From Caldilineaceae bacterium (lineage in GTDB: Bacteria > Chloroflexota > Anaerolineae > Caldilineales > Caldilineaceae): a stretch of DNA of 64,000 bases. The first letter of the stretch is position 1; every line of letters begins with the position of its first letter. The DNA lies in the NCBI GenBank assembly GCA_026645575.1, contig JAPKMW010000004.1, forward strand, positions 1-64,000, given 5' to 3'. Position numbers and translations under genes: made by a program. Below are positions 55,039-63,223 of this stretch, piece after piece. Under the pieces are notes generated by a model. That model did not search any database. It was given only the letters and a program-made list of their open reading frames with translations, and was not told the origin of the DNA.

Positions 55039-56733
55039 TCAATGTTCGGCGATATACATATCCAACAACCCCGTCCAGTTGTTATCGACGTTGGTGTCGA
55101 AGTTCTTGACCCAGGGCTTGACATTGTATTCGTAGAGATCCCAGATCATGGGCATGAAGTAATAGTGACCCAAGAGGCGGTTTTCCACCGCTTGCACTTT
55201 TTCGCAATAGTTGGCCGCGTCGGGGGCGATGGTGCGTAATTCATCAACCATGACGCCCAGTTCTTCGTCCACCAGGCCAACATTTTCGGGGGTGCTGGCC
55301 CACTTATAGAGACCGGCCACCATGTCACCAGGCAGCGGGATGGTGGCGCCCCAACTAGAGCGGCGCACCTGTACCTGATCAGCTTCCTGACCCCAGGCGT
55401 CGGTCAGCGTGCCGGGGCGCACTTCCACATCGGTGATGCCCAGGTTGTTCTTCCACTGCTCGATGATAATTTCCGCTGTGCGGATATAGTTAGGCGATTG
55501 ACCGCCCACGGTGATGCGAATCTTGGGCAAATTCTCGGCAGAGCCATACTTGGAGGCCGCGAGTTCTTCTTTGGCCTTCTCCGGGTTGTAACCAAAATCG
55601 GGCCAGTTGTCGGCCTTATAGCAGGCCAGTTCCGGCGTCAGATGGGTCTTCATCACCCGTTCGTTGCGGGCGCCTTCCCAGGCTGCATTGATAGCGGCAT
55701 CCCAATCGACGGCATGAACCAGCGCCTTGCGCAGATTGATGTCATCCATCGGTTCCAAGCTGGTCCAGAAGGGGAAAAAGAAGTTGGTGGCATAGGGAAT
55801 CTGGACAAAGCTCTCCGGCTCGCTCTCGCGCAGCGGTTGGCGGATGTTGCTCAACCAGTGGGCAATATCCACTTCGTCGTTCTGCCACATGATAAAGGAG
55901 ACGTTTTCGTCTTGTGAAGGCTGGGCGATGATGCGCTGAATGTACGGTTTGGGGTCACCCCACCAGGCCGGGTTCTGCACAAGCACATGCTTCTGCGCAT
56001 CAACATCCCATTCTTCAATCTTAAAGGGGCCATTGACACGGGTATCGGGGCCAGCGGAAAACTCGTCTTCGCCCACATCTTCCATCTTCATAAAACCGGT
56101 GTTAAAGTGAGCCAGGTTGTTGATAAAGGTGGGGCTGGGTGACTCTAGCTTAATTTCCAGCGTCTTTTCGTCCACGGCTTTTAGCCCGGTCACCGTCTCG
56201 GCAGAACCATCGATCACCCCTTTGGCCCCTTCAATCAGCGAAAAGCCACTGACATAGGAGAGCCAGCAGCCAGTGCATTTCGGGCTGAGGCCATAGGTCC
56301 AGTAATCGATGGCTTCTTGGGCCGTCACCGGCGAACCATCCGACCAATTGGCGCCAGGGTGGATGTTGATGGTATAGGAGAGGCCATCGTCGCTCACCGA
56401 ATAGTCGGTCGCCAGCCAGGGCTTAATGTTGTTCTCCCGGTCATTGAGGAACATGGTCATCCACATGAAGGAGATCCAGGGGCGCCCGAAGCCGCCTTCC
56501 GAGGCCGGATTCAAGCGGCTAAAGTTCCGGGTGACATAGCGGATGGTTTGGTCTTCGGCGGCGTCATCCGGTAAGGCGCGCACCCCAGGGGCGGCAGATT
56601 GTTCACCGCTGCCACTTTCGGCTGCCGGCGCCGGCGCCGGTGCAACGGGCGCCGCACACGCCGATAGCACCATACCGAGGACGACACAAAAGGTGAGAAT
56701 AACACCGATACGTGGTCGCTTTCTAGCCAACAT
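55039..56733 (-). CDS. ABC transporter substrate-binding lipoprotein (SBP family 5) 2
   Basis: 564 residues, SBP_bac_5 class: YTINIHPGANWSDGSPVTAQ, then INLRKALVHAVDWDAAINAA. The Sec signal has the lipobox VLSAC. AAAGGAG precedes the ATG. It is the first gene of the second importer unit and is read from a perfect consensus promoter about 250 bases upstream. It is clearly divergent from binding protein 1, so the two importers probably have different ligands. Confidence 0.9.
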   Translation of the reverse strand: MLARKRPRIGVILTFCVVLGMVLSACAAPVAPAPAPAAESGSGEQSAAPGVRALPDDAAEDQTIRYVTRNFSRLNPASEGGFGRPWISFMWMTMFLNDRENNIKPWLATDYSVSDDGLSYTINIHPGANWSDGSPVTAQEAIDYWTYGLSPKCTGCWLSYVSGFSLIEGAKGVIDGSAETVTGLKAVDEKTLEIKLESPSPTFINNLAHFNTGFMKMEDVGEDEFSAGPDTRVNGPFKIEEWDVDAQKHVLVQNPAWWGDPKPYIQRIIAQPSQDENVSFIMWQNDEVDIAHWLSNIRQPLRESEPESFVQIPYATNFFFPFWTSLEPMDDINLRKALVHAVDWDAAINAAWEGARNERVMKTHLTPELACYKADNWPDFGYNPEKAKEELAASKYGSAENLPKIRITVGGQSPNYIRTAEIIIEQWKNNLGITDVEVRPGTLTDAWGQEADQVQVRRSSWGATIPLPGDMVAGLYKWASTPENVGLVDEELGVMVDELRTIAPDAANYCEKVQAVENRLLGHYYFMPMIWDLYEYNVKPWVKNFDTNVDNNWTGLLDMYIAEH

Positions 56734-56992
56734 GCATCTTCTCCTTTACGTTTTACAAGTGCAGGAACCTATAATGTCAACAAGCCACCGGGATAAGCGC
56801 AACACTGTAGGCGCAGTACCATCCGGTTGCTTGAGAACGACAAGCTGTTCAGCATCCTATGGTTGGATGACGCGTTAAAAATGGCGGATCACAAATTGTG
56901 TACTGGGAGATGATGACGAATGCCTCTGTGGTTTTCAGCCGATTGACCAGGATGCCTTGGCCGAGCGGAAGGCTACTCGTTACCTGTCCTAC

Positions 56993-57021
56993 ATTATAAC
57001 AATGGTATTACCTACTGTCAA
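56993..57021 (-). promoter_or_regulatory. consensus promoter of importer unit 2
   Basis: On the minus strand TTGACA (complement of 57016-57021), 17 bases, TATAAT (complement of 56993-56998): a perfect match. The start would be near 56986, giving a leader of about 250 bases. In the 503-base gap 56734-57236 this and the two palindromes downstream are all I can see. Confidence 0.75.
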
Positions 57022-57062
57022 ATGACTTTTGTAGGCGGACTCGCTGTAAACAAAGGAAGAAG

Positions 57063-57174
57063 GTAACTACCAAGCCACCCCCTCCTAACCTCCCCCAGCT
57101 TGGGGGAGGAACGGTCGAGTACACCACGGTTCCCTCCCTTATCAGGGGAGGGTTAGGGAGGGGTTAGTAGTTAC
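57063..57174. repeat. GTAACTAC...GTAGTTAC composite palindrome (CCTCC/GGAGG)
   Basis: GTAACTAC at 57063 and GTAGTTAC ending at 57174 are the outer ends. Between them are CCCCCTCCTAACCTCCCCC and its complement, and a second CCCTCCCTTATCAGGGGAGG block. AACTACCAAGCC also occurs after clpB (near 4483). Confidence 0.65.
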
Positions 57175-57186
57175 GGAAGAAGGGAG

Positions 57187-57240
57187 GTAACAAGTAAGCG
57201 CGTAGTCGGTTCTTGACCGGCTTACGCGCTTACTTGTTAC
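57187..57240. terminator. 18-bp hairpin at the end of the lyase gene
   Basis: GTAACAAGTAAGCGCGTA (57187-57204) pairs with its complement (57223-57240) and includes the stop codon of the minus-strand lyase gene. It is probably the terminator for that unit. Confidence 0.65.
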
Positions 57241-59312
57241 AGAAAGTAGCGAAATTTGTTGCCGGTTGTCGCTTCTGCAACCAAAACCGGCGGAGTGGAA
57301 GCGAGCTGCCGTTGGATCAACCACTGGTCGCCCTGGTCGCCCAACATGACCCGGCAACCAAGCCAGTCGCTCTGCTGGTCGTCCTGCCCCAGCCACTCAA
57401 CTGCTGTGATCGCTGGTTTGACCCGAAAGGGGTGAAAGAGGGTGAGAAAGGTGGCTGTTGCACCATGTCGCCGCTGGAGTAAAGTCGTAAACGGATCAGT
57501 CGGCGGATTACCGGGCACGACGCCGGTAATGACGGTCGTCCCGATGGCGCCGGCTGCCCACAGGTGTAGACCAATGGCGCCGGTTTGCCAGTTTACCTGA
57601 AACGGCGCGTCAGTGCGGCTGTGTTGCGGCTGGGCGATATGACGGTAGCCTTCCCCTTCATCACCGAGCACTGGATAAGCTGTCAGCGGCAACCTACTCT
57701 GTAACTGGCCGGCGTTGCGATAGATCCAGTCGATACGGCGGGTTTCCGGCGCTTCCACCAAAAAGAGATCGAGGAAATAGTCTGGTCGCGCCAGGATGAC
57801 GCGGCGCATGGTGACGCCGTGATAGGGGCCGGCATCTTCCCAACGGACGCTGGCATCAGCAACCTGAAAATCGCCCTCATCCTGAAAATGATTGATCTGT
57901 CCCGTTGCTTCCGGCTGCGAGTAGCCGTCAATCGTCACCGTATTGTGACAGATTGTCTGACGATACCAACTTTCAAAGAGGTCTAAACCGTAGCCCGGCG
58001 TCCCCAAATCCGGTGAGAGCCGTTCGCCATAGGCCGACAAAATCAAGTTAAGCTTATCGGGATGCCCATGCCCACCGCCATGTGGGCCGTACTTGAGTAG
58101 CAAGTAGCGTTGATCAGTTTCAGCGGCGGTTGTACTCGTTGGCATATCGCGCAAGAGGGCATACCCCGAAGCGGTCAGATGTGCGCTGGGCAAAGCGGAT
58201 TGGGCTGTCGCCGGTAGCGCCGTTCGCCCAAAGAGCAGGGCGTCCAGGCTATTACGTGGGCCTTGTTGGTAGGCGCGCTGGAGGACTTCGCCAAAGCGCG
58301 GTTCGTCAAACCAGGCGTAGCCGATCTCGTAAAAGGCCGGCCCCGGCGGCACGCCATGACAACAGTCACTCAGGAGACTAGCGAAATACCAGCAGTCATT
58401 GGGCGCGGGCAACGACCAATCGGGGTAGGCCGATTGAATCGGCGCCAGCAACATGGCGCGCAGTTCTGGGCGCTGGCGCAAGTCATAGCCGGGGTGGTGA
58501 CGCAGCGCTTTGGCCAGGGTCAACAGGGCGTAGAGGGTGTAGAAATGGTAGCTAAAGGAGCCTTCAAACCACAACCCATCGGCCAGCACCCCGCGTTGAA
58601 GTTGATTGTAGCAGCCAAAGTCGCTCTCCATGGCAAAGGCGACCAGATCAGCCCGGTCGAGGAGAACGCCAATGGTGCCGATGGCTGCGTTGTGCCAACA
58701 GGCAAAGTTATGAATCCCACCAAAGTGGTGGGCGACCAAATGATCGGCTACCGGGGTAAAAAGCTGCTGGGCAATCTGGTCGCGTTCGGTTGCGGAAAGC
58801 TGGTCGCGCACTAGGTCAAAGGCCCAGGCCAGCGGCAAAACCCACACCGACTCGTCCAGTGTCGTATAAGTCGCTACGCCAGGGTTTGCCACGGTGCGGG
58901 GAACTTGTTGATAATTGGCGTACTGGGCCGCATAACCGGTCAAGGTCTCGACAACCGGCATCAAATGGGCTGGATTGCCTTCTAGCCGCCAGAGTACCGC
59001 CAACCGTAGCGCACTCTCTGCCAGCCGGTTGTTGACAAACCAGCGCCACGCCGCATCAAAGCGCTCGCCCTGCCAGATCGCGTTGTCAATGGGGCAACGG
59101 TGGTGGTGAGGCGATGCCGGGTCAAAGTGCAGTTGTACGCCATGATCGAGACAGAAATAGTCATGGTAATAGCCGCCCGGTTCCGTCGGCACGGCGACGG
59201 GGTGAGCGAGAAAATCAGCGACCTCATGCCGCAAGCGTTGTATGGCTGCGGCAAAGGCTGGTGAAGCGGCGCGGGCTTGGATCGATTGCCAGTCAGCGTT
59301 AGAAAGTACCAT
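57237..59312 (-). CDS. heparinase II/III-like polysaccharide lyase
   Basis: 691 residues. An alpha/alpha-toroid N-terminal half (about 30-330; YTTLDESVWVLPLAWAFDLV, HNFACWHNAAIGTIGVLLDR) is followed by the anti-parallel beta-sheet domain with LLKYGPHGGGHGHPDKLNL and HNTVTIDGYSQ, where the catalytic or metal His residues lie. Such enzymes cleave uronic-acid polysaccharides (heparin-like, alginate-like) by beta-elimination. No signal peptide is seen, so it would act on imported oligosaccharides. I chose the ATG at 59312, which has AAAGGCGG upstream; one at 59336 is less likely. It follows the Gfo/Idh/MocA gene by 41 bases. Confidence 0.8.
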   Translation of the reverse strand: MVLSNADWQSIQARAASPAFAAAIQRLRHEVADFLAHPVAVPTEPGGYYHDYFCLDHGVQLHFDPASPHHHRCPIDNAIWQGERFDAAWRWFVNNRLAESALRLAVLWRLEGNPAHLMPVVETLTGYAAQYANYQQVPRTVANPGVATYTTLDESVWVLPLAWAFDLVRDQLSATERDQIAQQLFTPVADHLVAHHFGGIHNFACWHNAAIGTIGVLLDRADLVAFAMESDFGCYNQLQRGVLADGLWFEGSFSYHFYTLYALLTLAKALRHHPGYDLRQRPELRAMLLAPIQSAYPDWSLPAPNDCWYFASLLSDCCHGVPPGPAFYEIGYAWFDEPRFGEVLQRAYQQGPRNSLDALLFGRTALPATAQSALPSAHLTASGYALLRDMPTSTTAAETDQRYLLLKYGPHGGGHGHPDKLNLILSAYGERLSPDLGTPGYGLDLFESWYRQTICHNTVTIDGYSQPEATGQINHFQDEGDFQVADASVRWEDAGPYHGVTMRRVILARPDYFLDLFLVEAPETRRIDWIYRNAGQLQSRLPLTAYPVLGDEGEGYRHIAQPQHSRTDAPFQVNWQTGAIGLHLWAAGAIGTTVITGVVPGNPPTDPFTTLLQRRHGATATFLTLFHPFRVKPAITAVEWLGQDDQQSDWLGCRVMLGDQGDQWLIQRQLASTPPVLVAEATTGNKFRYFL

Positions 59313-59353
59313 GTTCAAAACCGCCTTTGCCTCCATTGACTATGCTCTAAATA

Positions 59354-60376
59354 TCACCCTACCGTAACCGCCTGCCCCGTGCGCGCTGACTCTCGTGCCG
59401 CCTCCACAATCGCCACAGCAGCGCGCCCCTCTTCGCCGGGCACCGTCGCCGGGCGCCCATCGAGCAGGTCATCGACAAAGCACTGGATTTGGGTGAAGAA
59501 GGCTTCCAACCGGATGGGGTCCAGCGGGCGGTTGACAAAGTCAAATTTGGGTTGCTCCCAGACGGTCTCCACCGTGTCGCCTTTGGCCAGCAGCAATTTG
59601 CCATAGCCATCCACTTCGATCATCCCCTCCTCGCCCAGGATGTGATAGATGTGCTGGCTCTGGGTCATGTAGCGCGTGGCGACCTCAAAGGACATCCACT
59701 GTTGCACGGCCACGCCGTTGCTCATCGTCAGTTGGGTCATAGCGCTCATGCCGGGGGCGTCGGTGGCGCCAAAGGTATCGATCTGGCTATAGACCCGCTG
59801 TACCTCGGCGCCGCTCCAGAAGCGCATAATGTCGAAGTTGTGGACGCCCATGTCGAGAAAGGCGCCGCCATTTTCCGGCGCGGCGGCCCAGGACGATTTG
59901 TCGATGATGTAGGTGCGCACCAAGGTCTGCCCGCGAATCATCCAGACCTTGCCGATGGCCCCGGCGTCGATCAACTGCTTGGCCCGCGCCGGCGTCCCGC
60001 GAAAACGCAGCGTCTGGATCACCTGCAACATCACCCCAGCCTGGCGACAGCCGTCGATCATCGTGGTACAGTCGGCCACCGAGGTGGAGAGCGGCTTTTC
60101 ACACAAGACATGTTTGCCATGTTGCGCGGCCAGGAGCGTCTGTTCCAGGTGGTTGACATGGGGCGTGGCAATCAACACCGCATCCACATCGGAACGCTCC
60201 AGCAGCGCCGGATAGCTTTCGACATAATCCACCCCGTAATCAGCCGCTAACCCCGGCGCCCGTGTACCGCCGCTGATGGCGACTAATTTCGCTCGTCTGT
60301 TATGTTTTGCAATACACTCGGCATAGGTGCGCCCCATATAACCGGAGCCAAGAAGGGCAATACGTAATTCGGTCAT
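59354..60376 (-). CDS. Gfo/Idh/MocA family oxidoreductase 3
   Basis: 340 residues. LLGSGYMGRTYAEC is the Rossmann motif, HVLCEKPLSTSVADC the EKP signature, and LDMGVHNFDIMRFW the C-terminal domain. I chose the ATG at 60376 (AAAGGA upstream); the longer frame begins in a region without homology. It is followed by the lyase gene and may process its unsaturated uronate product. Confidence 0.88.
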   Translation of the reverse strand: MTELRIALLGSGYMGRTYAECIAKHNRRAKLVAISGGTRAPGLAADYGVDYVESYPALLERSDVDAVLIATPHVNHLEQTLLAAQHGKHVLCEKPLSTSVADCTTMIDGCRQAGVMLQVIQTLRFRGTPARAKQLIDAGAIGKVWMIRGQTLVRTYIIDKSSWAAAPENGGAFLDMGVHNFDIMRFWSGAEVQRVYSQIDTFGATDAPGMSAMTQLTMSNGVAVQQWMSFEVATRYMTQSQHIYHILGEEGMIEVDGYGKLLLAKGDTVETVWEQPKFDFVNRPLDPIRLEAFFTQIQCFVDDLLDGRPATVPGEEGRAAVAIVEAARESARTGQAVTVG

Positions 60377-60538
60377 GTTGGTTTTCCTTTGCGAATCATT
60401 GTCAGTAGTCCGCAGGCATGCAGTCGCGTAGTCCAGAGTCGGCCCATTGCAATCGCGGCTGCGTTGCGGTCTACTGATTGTACGATGAGGATAAAGGAGG
60501 CGCTCATTGTTTCCCACGTCAAATTCGATTGGGGATAT

Positions 60539-60880
60539 TCATAGATCAAATGCTCGGCGCAACGCCTGATCGACTTGCGCCATAGTCGCATCATCCAGGT
60601 GCGCAACTTTGCGTTCAAGCCGTCGCTTGTCGAGCGTGCGCACCTGGAAAAGCAAAAGTACAGAATCTTTGGCTAGGCCATTGTTCTGCGCCGATACAAA
60701 GACAGTTAACAGATAGCCGCGCGCCTTCAGATTTGAAGTCAATGGCGCCACCATCACCGTGTTAAGTTTGTCATTAGCGGCATTTGTTTGGACAACAACA
60801 ACCGGACGTTTCCCACTCTGTTCATGACCAAAGGTCGGATCGAGGTTGCAAAAGAAGACATCGCCTTTCTCAATTGTCAT
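60539..60880 (-). CDS. MazF/PemK-type toxin (endoribonuclease)
   Basis: 113 residues of the MazF/PemK fold, an mRNA interferase. EKGDVFFCNLDPTFGHEQSG, KRPVVVVQTNAAND and VMVAPLTS are the conserved strands. The first codons overlap the antitoxin stop (ATGA-type, 4 bases), the usual toxin-antitoxin layout. The recognised RNA sequence is unknown. Confidence 0.87.
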   Translation of the reverse strand: MTIEKGDVFFCNLDPTFGHEQSGKRPVVVVQTNAANDKLNTVMVAPLTSNLKARGYLLTVFVSAQNNGLAKDSVLLLFQVRTLDKRRLERKVAHLDDATMAQVDQALRRAFDL

Positions 60881-61167
60881 GATTGCTGCCTCAGAGCAGT
60901 TTCAGCACTGTGTAAGGCTTCATTTTGAACAACTAACCATTCCTCTTCGGCGCCGACATCATCAAATTCAAGTTTTGCTAATTCTGCACATTCACGCGCT
61001 AACTGTTGTTCCATCAGTTGCTGGGTTGTGGTTTGTTCTAATAACTGTTCAATGGCGCGCACTAATAAAGTAGTTTCATCTTTATGTTCACTTTGGGCGC
61101 GACCCTGCAGCGCCTCCCATAATACGCGCGGTAACGTAACTGCCACATCAATTTCTTCTGAAACCAT
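60877..61167 (-). CDS. antitoxin of the MazF-type pair
   Basis: 96 residues. An N-terminal ribbon-helix-helix-like part (about 3-45; VAVTLPRVLWEALQGRAQSE) would bind DNA, and an acidic C-terminal tail (LEFDDVGAEEEWLVVQNEA) would cover the toxin. Not a typical MazE, so the family name is uncertain; the order antitoxin-toxin and the 4-base overlap support the pairing. Confidence 0.75.
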   Translation of the reverse strand: MVSEEIDVAVTLPRVLWEALQGRAQSEHKDETTLLVRAIEQLLEQTTTQQLMEQQLARECAELAKLEFDDVGAEEEWLVVQNEALHSAETALRQQS

Positions 61168-61213
61168 ATTGATCCTTTGCTGACCAGTAGACGTTAATCA
61201 TTGACGACTTAGT

Positions 61214-61340
61214 CTAGTTTCTGTTGCGAAAGCGACAAAAGCAACCGCAAAGGCGCAGAGAGCGCAAAGAAGACCAGAGAAACTCCTCTGCGTGCTTTGC
61301 GGCTCTGCGGTTGATGGATGCCTTTCGCAACAAGAACTAG
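61214..61340. repeat. composite CGCAAAG palindrome with CTAGTTT arms
   Basis: Outer CTAGTTTCTGTTGCGAAAG (61214) and CTTTCGCAACAAGAACTAG (ending 61340) are imperfect complements. Inside, AACCGCAAAGGCGCAGAG is answered by CTCTGCGGTT. It fills the gap between the antitoxin and a Gfo/Idh/MocA gene. Confidence 0.65.
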
Positions 61341-61438
61341 TCTAGCATGATTTTCATATCAAAGCAATAGAATAACCAACTACCAACTACGCTTGAGAAC
61401 CGGTCTGCTTCTGTAGAATAGTTGCTGCTTTTCTCCCC

Positions 61439-62536
61439 TCAAAAGAACCCTTCTTCACGTAGGCGATAAAGCACCGAAGCGCGTTCTATCAATGGAAAGG
61501 CCACCGGCTGATTGCCCCGCCGTTGCGACTCATAGATCGCCATCACCATTTCCAGCGAGGCAACGCCATCTTCACCGGGGGAGCTGGGGGTTGCGCCTGT
61601 CTCCATACAGGTGACCAGTTCGCGCACCGCTTCCAAGATCGAACTGGTCGTCGGCACCGCTGGGAAGGGTTCCGGCTCTAGGCTCCACCACTCGATCTGT
61701 GGGTTGGGTTCGTTGATGCGATCGGTGCGATCCACACTGCGCCACCAACGGGCGCCCGTTTCATCCAACAGAATGGCGCCGTCCGTACCCTGAATTTCAA
61801 TGCCAAACCGATTGTAGCGGGTCAGTTCGTTGACCATTGCCACCCCACTCAACCCGTTGGCAAAGGTGAAAATGGCGTGACTGTCATCCTCCACGCGGAA
61901 GGGCTGTTTGCGTCGCACCGCCGTGCCGACCACCGACTGCGGCTCGCCGGCAAAGAGGCGGAAGAGATCAAAGAGATGGACAGCGTCGTGGATCAGTGGC
62001 CCCTCTTCGTCAGCCGTCCAGGCGGGGAAGGGTTTAACCCCCTGACAAAAGCCATAGAGCGCCACCAACTCGCCAATCAGCCCTTGTTCCACCATTGCCT
62101 TGGCTTGGCGATGGGCTGGGTCCCAACGCCGGGAGTGGTTAACCGAAAGCACGCAGCCAGCCGAACGACAAGCCGCCACCAGCGCATCGGCGTCGGCCAA
62201 GCTCAAGGCCAACGGCTTTTCACAGAGGATGCCCTTGACGCCAGCGGCAACCGCCGCTTCGACAATGGGCCGGTGCAGACCGGGGTGGGTGGCAATACAG
62301 ACAATGTCTAGCTTTTCCCGGGCAAACATCTCGCGATAGTCGAGATAGAGCGCGTCCACCCCCCAACGTTTGCCGAACGCTTGTAGATGTTCAGCGCCGC
62401 GGCTGGCGCCCGCCACCAGTTGCGTCTGTGGCAATACCGCCAATGCCCCGGCATGAGTGACTGGGATCGGCGGGTCGGTTTCCCAAAGCGTGCCAATGCG
62501 ACCGCAACCCACAAGTCCCGCGCGGTAGATGTTCAT
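61439..62536 (-). CDS. Gfo/Idh/MocA family oxidoreductase 4
   Basis: 365 residues. GLVGCGRIGTLWE near the start, GVKGILCEKPLALSLADAD as EKP signature, and a C-terminal domain with LIHDAVHLFDLFRLF. I chose the ATG at 62536 (AAGGAG upstream), since the longer frame begins in the gap. It sits between two toxin-antitoxin pairs. Confidence 0.87.
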   Translation of the reverse strand: MNIYRAGLVGCGRIGTLWETDPPIPVTHAGALAVLPQTQLVAGASRGAEHLQAFGKRWGVDALYLDYREMFAREKLDIVCIATHPGLHRPIVEAAVAAGVKGILCEKPLALSLADADALVAACRSAGCVLSVNHSRRWDPAHRQAKAMVEQGLIGELVALYGFCQGVKPFPAWTADEEGPLIHDAVHLFDLFRLFAGEPQSVVGTAVRRKQPFRVEDDSHAIFTFANGLSGVAMVNELTRYNRFGIEIQGTDGAILLDETGARWWRSVDRTDRINEPNPQIEWWSLEPEPFPAVPTTSSILEAVRELVTCMETGATPSSPGEDGVASLEMVMAIYESQRRGNQPVAFPLIERASVLYRLREEGFF

Positions 62537-62571
62537 TGTAACTCCTTGCACTTCTCGGTATTGTAGAAGGT

Positions 62572-62841
62572 TCACAGATCCGCATAGGTTGACGGCGTTC
62601 GCTTTCCCACGCGGATGATCGTTACCAGGACGATCTCATCTTCGATTGTGTAGATAATGCGATAGTTTTCTACACGTAGCCGCCACTTATCGTCATGCGG
62701 CGGCTCCATCTGTTTTGTGTCAACAGGTCGGGGATTGCTCGCTAGTCCAGCGATTACCCGCTTAATACGCTGGCGTATATTGCCGGGTAAACGTTCAAGT
62801 TGGCGCTCTGCTTCCTGTTCGATCTTAATCCTGTACTGCAT
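62572..62841 (-). CDS. RelE/ParE-family toxin
   Basis: 89 residues of the RelE/ParE fold: MQYRIKIEQEAERQLERLPG, then WRLRVENYRIIYTIEDEIVL and VTIIRVGKRTPSTY. RelE members cleave ribosome-bound mRNA and ParE members poison gyrase; which applies is uncertain. It starts within the end of the antitoxin gene (17-base overlap). The start at 62841 is chosen because homology begins there. Confidence 0.85.
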   Translation of the reverse strand: MQYRIKIEQEAERQLERLPGNIRQRIKRVIAGLASNPRPVDTKQMEPPHDDKWRLRVENYRIIYTIEDEIVLVTIIRVGKRTPSTYADL

Positions 62842-63112
62842 CGTTTGCCCACTCCGCGATTTCCGTAGGTGATAACTCGCGGTATGAAACATCCCCAGCC
62901 GCTTTACGGCGCTCGTACCCCTGTACGGCGGCGATGTCTTCCAGTTCTTCAAGGCGTTCCAGCAGTTGGTCGTATTCGCGGCGTGAAAGCAAAACCGCAG
63001 TGACGTCACTACGTTGCAAGAGAAAAACAGGGCCATTCGTCAGCTTATCGAAGGTGGCTTTGTAATTCGCACGAAATTCAGTCACCGTCTCGATTTGTGG
63101 TGTTTTGATCAT
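62825..63112 (-). CDS. Phd/YefM-family antitoxin
   Basis: 95 residues. IETVTEFRANYKATFDKLTN and VFLLQRSDVTAVLLSRREYD are the Phd/YefM marks; an acidic C-terminal tail binds the toxin. The start (63112) has AAGGAG upstream, and both start and ribosome site lie within one arm of the perfect palindrome at 63108-63171. Confidence 0.85.
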   Translation of the reverse strand: MIKTPQIETVTEFRANYKATFDKLTNGPVFLLQRSDVTAVLLSRREYDQLLERLEELEDIAAVQGYERRKAAGDVSYRELSPTEIAEWANDAVQD

Positions 63113-63171
63113 AGTTACTCCTTGTGTACAATTTTCCGTACATATAATTGTACACAAGGAGTAACTATGAT
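63108..63171. promoter_or_regulatory. perfect 26-bp-arm palindrome over the antitoxin start
   Basis: Arms 63108-63133 and 63146-63171 are perfect complements around a 12-base centre (TTCCGTACATAT). The left arm contains the antitoxin's own AAGGAG and ATG on the minus strand; the right arm copies them on the plus strand. Probably the operator for autorepression, possibly with control of translation. Confidence 0.75.
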
Positions 63172-63223
63172 GTCAATCTGAAACTGTACCTGATCCCTTG
63201 CCCCAAAGCGGTCAAGGCAGCGC

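Noticed and set aside
56955..56990. tRNA-like sequence (GGCCGAGCGGAAGGC)
   Set aside because: It does not fold into a cloverleaf, and no T-arm sequence follows.
59489..60250. 253-residue frame on the plus strand
   Set aside because: It is antisense to the third Gfo/Idh/MocA gene.
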